Position numbers and translations under genes: made by a program
NCBI GenBank assembly: GCA_016841005.1
Contig: JAEORG010000393.1
Coordinates: 1-6,641 of the forward strand
Length of the DNA: 6,641 bases
From: Candidatus Thorarchaeota archaeon
Lineage (GTDB): Archaea; Asgardarchaeota; Thorarchaeia; Thorarchaeales; Thorarchaeaceae
Direction of reading: 5' to 3'
Part shown: one piece after another, positions 1 through 5,456 of the stretch
Numbering within the stretch: position 1 is the first letter of the stretch
Layout of the letters: every line of letters starts with the position of its first letter
Notes under the pieces: model-generated
Databases searched by the model: none
Told to the model about the DNA's origin: nothing
Seen by the model: only the letters and a program-made list of their open reading frames with translations

Positions 1-66
1 AGGACACAAGCAGATAACGAAAGGCTGCTGGTCATAGACAGAGTGAGAAGATGGGGGAGGCGCTAG
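1..66 (+). CDS. Possible C-terminal end of an upstream gene (partial)
   Basis: Frame 1 is open from the left edge to a TAG at 64-66 and would encode 21 residues ending in a basic, arginine-rich tail (RVRRWGRR). The left edge cuts the gene, so nothing can be said about its function. A 21-codon open frame can easily arise by chance. The only weak support is that it would overlap the start of the next small frame (ATG at 51) by 16 bases, a common arrangement of translationally coupled genes. Confidence 0.22.
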   Translation, partial: RTQADNERLLVIDRVRRWGRR

Positions 67-218
67 CGGAATCTGAAGAACGCCTATTCGAATACGTTCG
101 AGAAGAAATTCCTCAGTGTCGTGAATGCGTCGGATTAGTACTACGTTTAAATGGATCAGATTTCATGATGTTGACTCTTCGTTTAGCTGAACCTCAAGTA
201 AGAAAATACGGTTCCTAA
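51..218 (+). CDS. Possible small protein of 55 residues, unknown function
   Basis: An ATG at 51 opens a 55-codon frame ending with TAA at 216-218. An in-frame stop at 15-17 and the lack of other start codons make this the only possible start. The product is charged and looks protein-like: an acidic amphipathic N-terminal stretch (ESEERLFEYVREE), a Cys-x-x-Cys pair (CREC), and a hydrophobic strand-like segment (VGLVLRL) with another further on (FMMLTLRL). I recognise no family. No membrane segment or signal peptide is evident. It stops 10 bases before the end of the convergent acetyltransferase gene, so the two fit tightly tail to tail, which mildly favours a real gene. No clear Shine-Dalgarno site precedes it (only GTGAGAAG directly before the ATG). 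It could instead be a chance frame or the remnant of a longer gene. Confidence 0.4.
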   Translation: MGEALAESEERLFEYVREEIPQCRECVGLVLRLNGSDFMMLTLRLAEPQVRKYGS

Positions 219-228
219 TTCTTTGGTT

Positions 229-987
229 CTACCTGAGAATTCTGTACCAATAGTCATAGAGTGTTGAAAATCCACATTTCGAGTACAGTGCAAGTGCAGG
301 AGAGTTCGCCTTCTCAACTTGAAGATATGCGATACTAGCACCTCTTTCTTTACCCCACGACATTAATGCAGAGTTTATTGAACTAGCTATTCCTTTTCCT
401 CGATGATGAGGATCTGTAATAATTCCAAATAGACCAAGAGCTTGGTCCACAATGACACCCATTCCTATCCCTATCGTCGTTCCTCCTGCCCTAACGCTTG
501 CAAAAGCTTTCCCCGTTCGGATTCGTTTTATGATGCCAATTCGGTTTTCCAACTCGAATGAAGTGAATTCTCCCAACTTAAAATAAGCAGAGATCCAATC
601 TTGCTTTAAAGTTTCAGAGATTTTTACTGAAAACCTTCCACAATCACTACTACCATTATTTAGGGGAGCTATCTGAACATAGGTTTCCATCTCCTTTTTG
701 AAGCCTTTCGAATCTAACACTTTATCGAGATTGGTAGGATAGCAACAATTTGTTAATTTGAAAGCTGGAATGAGGTCTCTCTTTTGATAGTATTTTACTG
801 CGGATTCTATTGCTTCATCAAGAGACAAATTGATTAAACTTGAAAAGGGGAGTACGGAGTTAGCTCTCCATGTAACTCCCTTACTTGATCTCAATGTCCA
901 GCCATCGAGATTTCTTGAATCTTCAGCTGGCCACGCTCTTGAAGAAATAAGTTCGAATTTTTCAACAAGTTCTTTGCTTTTGGCCAT
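229..987 (-). CDS. GNAT-family N-acetyltransferase
   Basis: Predicted acetyl-CoA-dependent N-acetyltransferase of 252 residues; the acceptor substrate is unknown. The C-terminal half (about residues 120-252) is a typical GNAT domain. It has strand 4 (LGLFGIITDP), the acetyl-CoA pyrophosphate-binding loop HHRGKGIA, a following helix, and the late motif ANSPALALYSKCGF that marks the end of the fold. The N-terminal half contains AWPAE, then DGWTLR and RANSVLP. This signature is known from two-part GNAT proteins whose first half is a degenerate acetyltransferase-like domain. The frame extends 13 codons further to an ATG at 1024-1026. I prefer the ATG at 985-987 because a TATA-like box lies about 25 bases upstream of it, inside the longer version, which implies a leaderless transcript. 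No Shine-Dalgarno site precedes either start. The gene is divergent from the VOC pair. Confidence 0.88.
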   Translation of the reverse strand: MAKSKELVEKFELISSRAWPAEDSRNLDGWTLRSSKGVTWRANSVLPFSSLINLSLDEAIESAVKYYQKRDLIPAFKLTNCCYPTNLDKVLDSKGFKKEMETYVQIAPLNNGSSDCGRFSVKISETLKQDWISAYFKLGEFTSFELENRIGIIKRIRTGKAFASVRAGGTTIGIGMGVIVDQALGLFGIITDPHHRGKGIASSINSALMSWGKERGASIAYLQVEKANSPALALYSKCGFSTLYDYWYRILR

Positions 988-1008
988 AACATTGTTCGTT
1001 TTACATTG

Positions 1009-1016
1009 TATTATAA
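1009..1016 (-). promoter_or_regulatory. TATA-like box of the acetyltransferase gene
   Basis: Read on the minus strand the element is TTATAATA. Its centre is about 25 bases from the ATG at 985-987, the spacing expected between an archaeal TATA box and a transcription start. The transcript would therefore begin at or next to the start codon and be leaderless. No convincing BRE is visible. It was found by eye in an AT-rich region, so chance is possible. Confidence 0.45.
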
Positions 1017-1030
1017 TGCTGACCATTTAC

Positions 1031-1102
1031 GCGATTCGCAACCACAACGTAACTTAAATATAGTTAATAGTTATCTTACCTAATAGCATCGCGAAGAATC
1101 GC
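1031..1102. promoter_or_regulatory. Pair of GCGA-n-TCGC palindromes in the divergent promoter
   Basis: Two short dyads share the same half-sites. One is GCGATTCGC at 1031-1039 (one-base spacer) and the other is GCGAAGAATCGC at 1091-1102 (four-base spacer). They flank the rightward TATA-like box at 1054-1062, and the first also lies just upstream of the leftward TATA-like box. They could be operator sites for a regulator of one or both genes. The second could also form a 4-bp hairpin in the leader of the VOC transcript. The differing spacers weaken the idea of one protein binding both. Confidence 0.25.
1054..1062 (+). promoter_or_regulatory. TATA-like box of the rightward gene cluster
   Basis: TTAAATATA in an AT-rich stretch closely resembles the archaeal TATA consensus. 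Transcription would start near 1084, giving a leader of roughly 59 bases before the ATG at 1143. It is the best promoter candidate for the two VOC genes and possibly for genes further downstream. Confidence 0.45.
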
Positions 1103-1142
1103 TATTGAATCTAGTCGATGTATATTGTGAAGGTGGCATTTA

Positions 1143-1523
1143 ATGTCAGGTAAAGTAATCCATTTTGAGATTCCTGTGGACGATAAAAATAGAGCCGAAA
1201 ATTTGTTTCATGAAGTATTTGGATGGAAATCCCGACCATTGACAAAATCTGCAGGGACGTTGGTCACTGGTGAGAATCCAGAACCTGGTATTGATGGATA
1301 TTTCTTCGAAAGGAGTACAGTTCCATCTGTATATGCAAGAATAATAATTGCAATAGAAGTAGATAATCTGGAAGATAAGATTGAGCAGGTCAAAGAGAAC
1401 GATGGTGAAATGCTATTTGGGCCTATTGATTATGCTGGTCGTGGACGAATGGCTTATTTTAAGGACACAGAGGGAAACATTGTAGGTATGTTAGAAAGAA
1501 AGAAGGAAGATGGAGGTTCGTAA
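1143..1523 (+). CDS. VOC-fold protein (glyoxalase/bleomycin-resistance superfamily), first paralogue
   Basis: Protein of 126 residues with the vicinal-oxygen-chelate fold, resembling the single-domain group described as 'enzyme related to lactoylglutathione lyase' (COG3324-like). Two beta-alpha-beta modules are visible. Module one begins KVIHFEIPVDD (His7) with the helix segment LFHEVFGWK and the strand GIDGYF. Module two begins IIIAIEVDNLED and ends in YFKDTEGNIVGMLE (Glu118). His7 and Glu118 sit where VOC metal ligands usually lie, but the usual His at the start of module two is Ile68. Metal binding and catalysis are therefore uncertain, and no substrate can be named. The ATG at 1143 is the only possible start after the in-frame stop at 1128. 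It has a good ribosome site, AGGTG at 1131-1135. The next gene, a paralogue, starts two bases after the stop. Confidence 0.85.
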   Translation: MSGKVIHFEIPVDDKNRAENLFHEVFGWKSRPLTKSAGTLVTGENPEPGIDGYFFERSTVPSVYARIIIAIEVDNLEDKIEQVKENDGEMLFGPIDYAGRGRMAYFKDTEGNIVGMLERKKEDGGS

Positions 1524-1856
1524 GTTGCCAAGAGTTGTTCATTTTGAAATTGTAAGTGATGATGCAAAAAGAACAAAGAAGTTCTATGAGAAAGTTTTCA
1601 ATTGGAAAGTTGAGAAATGGCAAGGTCCAATGGACTATTGGTTCCTGATGACAGGTGATGAAAATGAAGCTGGAATTGATGGTGCATTTGGAATGCGGCA
1701 ATCCCCAGAAGATTCCATAATCAATACTATAGATGTAGATGATATTGACTTCTACACCAAGAAGGTTGTAGACTATGGTGGTGTGATTGTTAGACCCAAA
1801 TCTACTATCCCCGGTGTGGGGTATTTGGTATATTTTAAGGACACAGAAGGAAACAT
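1455..1856 (+). repeat. Tandem gene duplication with a near-identical 26-base patch
   Basis: The bases at 1455-1480 and 1831-1856 match at 25 of 26 positions. Both encode the YFKDTEGN segment near the C-termini of the two VOC genes. Elsewhere the two genes are clearly diverged at the DNA level. The patch is either strongly constrained coding sequence or a trace of duplication or gene conversion between the neighbours. Confidence 0.6.
1512..1517 (+). promoter_or_regulatory. Shine-Dalgarno site that sets a TTG start for the second VOC gene
   Basis: GGAGGT matches the anti-Shine-Dalgarno sequence fully and lies 7-8 bases before the TTG at 1525-1527. It sits inside the last codons of the first VOC gene. 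The ATG at 1510 would start upstream of this site and so could not use it. Confidence 0.65.
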
Positions 1857-1899
1857 GTGGGGGATGATGCAGAGCGACTCCAACGCTAAATCTGAGTAA
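1525..1899 (+). CDS. VOC-fold protein (glyoxalase/bleomycin-resistance superfamily), second paralogue
   Basis: Protein of 124 residues and tandem paralogue of the preceding gene, also COG3324-like. It shares the N-terminal VVHFEI with SDD, FYEKVFNWK, AGIDGAF, and the C-terminal YFKDTEGNMWGMM. The first-module His is kept (His6). The usual second-module His is Ile66, and the glutamate ligand position at the end of the last strand is Gln116 instead of Glu. The metal site thus looks even more reduced than in its neighbour, which suggests a binding or changed catalytic role; this is inference. The frame extends upstream to an ATG at 1510. I prefer the TTG at 1525: it has a full Shine-Dalgarno site 7-8 bases upstream, avoids overlap with the first gene, and aligns the N-termini of the two proteins. 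The two genes are very probably co-transcribed and may form a heterodimer, since VOC proteins often pair. Confidence 0.83.
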   Translation: MPRVVHFEIVSDDAKRTKKFYEKVFNWKVEKWQGPMDYWFLMTGDENEAGIDGAFGMRQSPEDSIINTIDVDDIDFYTKKVVDYGGVIVRPKSTIPGVGYLVYFKDTEGNMWGMMQSDSNAKSE

Positions 1900-1906
1900 C
1901 ATATTG

Positions 1907-1925
1907 ATTTTAGTAATACTTTTCC
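1907..1925 (+). promoter_or_regulatory. AT-rich spacer with possible weak terminator or promoter
   Basis: The 59-base gap between the second VOC gene and the adenine methyltransferase contains two short T-runs (at 1908-1911 and 1920-1923) and a loose TATA-like stretch, TTTTAGTAA. Archaeal terminators are often T-runs without a hairpin. A TATA box near 1912 would put a transcription start near 1938, just before the ribosome site. Neither signal is strong, and read-through from the VOC genes is equally plausible. Confidence 0.2.
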
Positions 1926-1947
1926 ATCTGATACCCTAGGATTAGAT

Positions 1948-1951
1948 GAGG
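1948..1951 (+). promoter_or_regulatory. Shine-Dalgarno site supporting a TTG start for the adenine methyltransferase
   Basis: GAGG, seven bases before the TTG at 1959-1961, is the main evidence for that start. An in-frame TGA at 1947-1949 rules out anything further upstream, and the first internal ATG is 83 codons into the frame. Confidence 0.55.
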
Positions 1952-1958
1952 ATTAGTA

Positions 1959-4130
1959 TTGGTATTTAACTCAACAACAATTGCAGTTGACTTGTTAAGG
2001 GAGGTATACACTCAGGTAGTTGCAAAACTGAAGGGTAACCAACACCATCCTGCTGCAATTTCAGAAGCGGTGCGTATCCTTACATTATCTAAAGCAATTA
2101 GTCATTATGATACACACTCAGACTCCAAATTTGAGGAAGGAGTAATTACAGAACTCTCTCCAACTGCTTTTAGAAATCATGTGGATCCAATCACAGTACA
2201 AAACATGGTTGCTGACTTTAGCTCTGATATTACAACATCACTTGATGCTGTTCATTTTCCTCGAGAGGATATACTGTTTCTTACCGATGTTCTTGGAAGT
2301 ATTCACAGTATTGGTTCACATACTATCCCTCCTCGAGGATTTTCGATTAAAAGGTTACAAGGAGCATTTTATACGCCTTCTACTTTGGCTTATTTCATTG
2401 CAGAGAGAACAATAAAACCTGTTCTTGAGAATCTCTGGTTATCATGCAATAAAGATGAATCATCATTTGTTAACGAACTTCTAAATCTGACAATAATCGA
2501 TCCTTGTTGTGGTCCAGGTGTTTTTCTTATCGGTGCACTACAGGTCATTAGGAGTATCATTAGAGACCTCCACATCTACAAGAAAATACCACTGAAGAAA
2601 TTGGTGAAAATACTCTATGGTGTAGATATAGATCCAGCATCTTTGGAAATTGCGCGACTATGCCTAAGTTACTCCTCTGGAAGAAAAATTAGTTTACAAG
2701 ATACTTATGAGTTCTCGGAAAATCTCTTTACAGGTAACTCAATTATCAATCTATTTGGACCAGAAGGTGAAAGGCATGAGCATTTCTTCAAGAATCATTC
2801 ATCGCGTCAAGCCTTTGAATGGCGTTCGAAGCTTGCTTCGGTCTTTAAGGATGGGGGATTTGATTTCATTCTATTCAACCCTCCATACGAACGATTGAAA
2901 CCGAATCTTGCAGAATTTGTGCGAGAGAATCTAAAAGCTGGCTATGTAGAAATAAATCTGGAGGAATACAGATCTTACAAGACACTCATAAATGAGGATT
3001 TGAACTATTACAGAAACTCAGGTGAATACAGACATAGCATATTCTCGACTCTAAATACCTATCAGCTCTTTATCGAACGAGCTATTCAAATTGCGAAGCA
3101 AGGTGGGCATATCGGTTTTGTCGTTCCATCAACATTGCTGGGTGATTCTTCATCCCGAAACCTTCGCAGATACCTGCTATTTGAGAATGAAATTAAGTCA
3201 GTTGATGAATTCACGGAAAGTGCGAGATTATTTCCTAACGTAACACAATCAGTTTGTGTTACAGTAGTGAAAAAGGAGGGGAGCAGTAAATCATTCCCCG
3301 TACGCAATTGGTTAGAATCTATTGAAGATGCATACTCTACTCCTTCATATCGTGTTACAACAAAGGGAATTACAGAGGTCTTTGGTAAATCATTGGCAAT
3401 TCCTCGTGTTAATGCAGAAGATTGGAAGATACTTCAAAAGATTCATTCTCATCCTACACTCTCATCCTATGAGTGGATTCTGAATCACCGTGGTGAACTC
3501 GACCTTACACTAGATAAGCAGTTCATCAAAGAAGGTAAAGGCCCTTTTAGACTAATCAGGGGGAGGGATATTGGTAGATATAATCTACTTCCCACTACCC
3601 AAAATCTTGAACATGTTTCACTGTCTTTATTCAAGAAGTCAAAGAAAAACTCAGAGAGGATTCACCACTCTGACAACCCTAGATTAGCATGCCAACAGGT
3701 ATCAAATCTTAGGAATCGTTGGCGACTGAAATTTTCAAGAATTGAAGATGGATTCATACTTGCAAATTCATGTAATTATGTGGCGGTCAAACTTGGCAGC
3801 CCCCAATTTGCTCTAGACTACTTACTTGGTATCTTTAACTCACTATTGCTTAATTGGCGTTTTTATGTATCCAGCACAAACAATCATGTATCTAATCGCG
3901 AGCTTGCATTACTTCCCGTCGTGAATCCTTTAGAAGATAGAAATCGAGATCTTGCTAAAAGGATAGCAAAACAGGTGAAAACTATAAAGAAGAACACAGC
4001 GAGAATCATTCCTGAAATTGAAGCTCTTGTCTTCAAACTATATGGAATCTCATCAGAAGAAGTTGAACGAATTCTTAGAAGTAGAGATTTTGAGCGAGAT
4101 GAGGAGAAATTAATTCTTGAGTACATTTGA
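1959..4130 (+). CDS. Gamma-class N6-adenine-type DNA methyltransferase with C-terminal specificity region (Eco57I/TaqI-like)
   Basis: Predicted S-adenosylmethionine-dependent DNA methyltransferase of 723 residues. Motif order is X (GAFYTP, 135-140), I (DPCCGPGVFL, 181-190), II/III (GVDIDPASLEIARL, 221-234), IV (NPPY, 307-310) and a later GGHIGFVVPSTLL (382-394). This X-I-IV order is that of gamma-class adenine enzymes such as M.TaqI, and NPPY is the catalytic loop that grips the flipped adenine. The C-terminal half (about 480-723) looks like a TaqI-type specificity region: RGRDIGRYNL (535-544), RLACQQVSN (575-583), YLLGIFNSLLLNWRF (621-635), NHVSNRELALLPV (642-654), then a terminal helical segment. 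The N-terminal 130 residues are mostly helical, and I see no PD-ExK nuclease motif there; type IIG fusions are also usually longer. The target sequence cannot be predicted. The TTG start is supported by GAGG upstream. The cytosine methyltransferase follows after 42 bases. Confidence 0.9.
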   Translation: MVFNSTTIAVDLLREVYTQVVAKLKGNQHHPAAISEAVRILTLSKAISHYDTHSDSKFEEGVITELSPTAFRNHVDPITVQNMVADFSSDITTSLDAVHFPREDILFLTDVLGSIHSIGSHTIPPRGFSIKRLQGAFYTPSTLAYFIAERTIKPVLENLWLSCNKDESSFVNELLNLTIIDPCCGPGVFLIGALQVIRSIIRDLHIYKKIPLKKLVKILYGVDIDPASLEIARLCLSYSSGRKISLQDTYEFSENLFTGNSIINLFGPEGERHEHFFKNHSSRQAFEWRSKLASVFKDGGFDFILFNPPYERLKPNLAEFVRENLKAGYVEINLEEYRSYKTLINEDLNYYRNSGEYRHSIFSTLNTYQLFIERAIQIAKQGGHIGFVVPSTLLGDSSSRNLRRYLLFENEIKSVDEFTESARLFPNVTQSVCVTVVKKEGSSKSFPVRNWLESIEDAYSTPSYRVTTKGITEVFGKSLAIPRVNAEDWKILQKIHSHPTLSSYEWILNHRGELDLTLDKQFIKEGKGPFRLIRGRDIGRYNLLPTTQNLEHVSLSLFKKSKKNSERIHHSDNPRLACQQVSNLRNRWRLKFSRIEDGFILANSCNYVAVKLGSPQFALDYLLGIFNSLLLNWRFYVSSTNNHVSNRELALLPVVNPLEDRNRDLAKRIAKQVKTIKKNTARIIPEIEALVFKLYGISSEEVERILRSRDFERDEEKLILEYI

Positions 4131-4172
4131 GACAACATTTTCATGGCGTATTGTTGATGCGATAGATATCTC

Positions 4173-5399
4173 ATGACACTCAGTAAGACATCAAATCTGA
4201 AACAAGGAACTGACGATAAACTCCTATTCAATCATGTATCCGCAAAACTGAGTGAGTTGGATATTCAGATGATCTGTTCAATTCCTCCCGGAGGTAATTG
4301 GCAGGACATTCCTCTCAAGATAGCAAAATTATCAGTTAGGTTAATGAAACTCCGAGAAAATGGTGGTAGAACCACGTATTATGGACGACTACGATCAGAT
4401 CTTCCTAGTTATACAATTAACACATTTTTCAATCGACCTGGAAATGGAACCTTCATCCACCCTGAGCAGAACAGACTTATCTCCTACAGGGAAGCAGCTC
4501 GCTTACAATCATTTCCAGACAATTACAAATTCTTGGGGAGTAATTCATCAATATTCAAACAGATTGGGAATGCAGTTCCACCGCTATTAGCAAAAGCAAT
4601 TGGTTCTCAATACAAAAAGGGAAAGGTCGTAGATGTCTTCTCAGGAGCAGGAGGAATCTCGCAAGGATTCTCTGATGCAGGCCATCAGATTATAGTATCA
4701 GCAGATAATAATCCAAATATGCGAGAAACCTATTCGTTCAATCATCCCAATACAACAGTGGTTGCTTCTGATTTTTCTAATCCATTTGATGTTGAGTCAT
4801 TTATCGAACTTGTAGACTCTACGATGAGAGGAAAAACAATCGGGATTCTAGTTGGAGGACCACCATGTCAGGGATTTTCCACTGCAGGTAAATGGGATTT
4901 GAACGATTCAAGGAATCGTTTGGTATTCTCAATGCTTAGAGTGGTCAAACACCTCAGACCAGAAACTGTTGTAATAGAAAACGTCGTAGGACTTCGAATC
5001 CAGAAAAAAGGGGAAACTCTCCTCTCCATCCAAGAAAATCTGAAATCTCTTGGATACGAGAGTGAATGGTTTCTATTAAACTCCGTTCAATATGGTGTAC
5101 CTCAGCGAAGGCGTCGGGTATTTATTGTTGCTAGTCATTCAGGAAATTTGAAAGGCCCACCTGAAACTTCTTTCTCAGCTCTACGGATGAAACGAAGAAA
5201 TCAAGAGATGCAGCTTGTATCTCCTGGAAAGGCAAGGCCGATATCAGTTCAGGATGCCATCGGAGACTTGCCTGCAATTGAAACCGGTGGTGGAGAACAA
5301 GAGATATACTACGATCCTGAGTGGGCTATCAGTCCTTATCAGCGTTACATTAGAGGGAAAGTATCTTTTGATGAACTGATTAAATATCAGTCTGGGTAA
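4173..5399 (+). CDS. Circularly permuted DNA (cytosine-5)-methyltransferase
   Basis: Predicted 5-methylcytosine DNA methyltransferase of 408 residues with all key motifs in permuted order. First comes the part normally before motif IX: NHVSAKLSELDIQMICSIPP followed by GGNWQDIP (20-47), then NTFFNRPGNGTFIHP (83-97). Next are motif IX (RLISYREAARLQSFPD, 101-116) and X (FKQIGNAVPPLLAKAIG, 128-144). Only then follow I (DVFSGAGG, 154-161), IV (GGPPCQGFS, 228-236, catalytic Cys232), VI (ENVVGL, 269-274), VIII (QYGVPQRRRRVFIVA, 306-320), AIGDLP (362-367) and YQRYIRG (389-395). Joining the C-terminus to the N-terminus restores the usual order, so the enzyme looks complete. M.BssHII is a known enzyme with comparable permutation. 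The ATG at 4173 follows an in-frame stop at 4155 and is the only sensible start, although it lacks a Shine-Dalgarno site. It lies 42 bases after the adenine methyltransferase, probably in the same transcript. Confidence 0.93.
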   Translation: MTLSKTSNLKQGTDDKLLFNHVSAKLSELDIQMICSIPPGGNWQDIPLKIAKLSVRLMKLRENGGRTTYYGRLRSDLPSYTINTFFNRPGNGTFIHPEQNRLISYREAARLQSFPDNYKFLGSNSSIFKQIGNAVPPLLAKAIGSQYKKGKVVDVFSGAGGISQGFSDAGHQIIVSADNNPNMRETYSFNHPNTTVVASDFSNPFDVESFIELVDSTMRGKTIGILVGGPPCQGFSTAGKWDLNDSRNRLVFSMLRVVKHLRPETVVIENVVGLRIQKKGETLLSIQENLKSLGYESEWFLLNSVQYGVPQRRRRVFIVASHSGNLKGPPETSFSALRMKRRNQEMQLVSPGKARPISVQDAIGDLPAIETGGGEQEIYYDPEWAISPYQRYIRGKVSFDELIKYQSG

Positions 5400-5456
5400 G
5401 GTTGATTTAGGATTCAATCCTTCGATACGACACAGAAACATTCGAAGTGAACGTAG

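Noticed and set aside
830..1057. Open frame of 75 codons on the plus strand with a hydrophobic segment
   Set aside because: It lies antisense to the 5' half of the acetyltransferase gene and its promoter. The hydrophobic run comes from the complement of the AT-rich promoter region, and the acetyltransferase reading is clearly the real one.
1459..1902. 147-codon open frame on the minus strand
   Set aside because: It is antisense to the second VOC gene, has a cysteine- and histidine-rich low-quality composition, and resembles no family.
1959..4130. Type IIG restriction-methylation fusion or a BREX PglX-type enzyme
   Set aside because: The motifs belong to the same broad methyltransferase group, but no nuclease signature is seen in the N-terminal region, the protein is shorter than usual type IIG or PglX enzymes, and no other BREX genes are present.
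3884..4231. 115-codon open frame on the minus strand with a hydrophobic run
   Set aside because: It is antisense to the conserved end of the adenine methyltransferase and the start of the cytosine methyltransferase; serine-rich composition typical of a shadow frame.
4173..4610. Separate gene fragment: the C-terminal end of one cytosine methyltransferase fused by accident before a second enzyme
   Set aside because: The pieces are complementary and not duplicated: motifs IX and X occur once, I to VIII occur once, and the two ends join into the normal order. One permuted enzyme is the simpler reading, though read-level support cannot be checked here.
1959..5399. DISARM-type defence locus, suggested by a DNA methyltransferase pair
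   Set aside because: No helicase, phospholipase-D-type or other DISARM component is seen in the window. Methyltransferases alone do not support the call.
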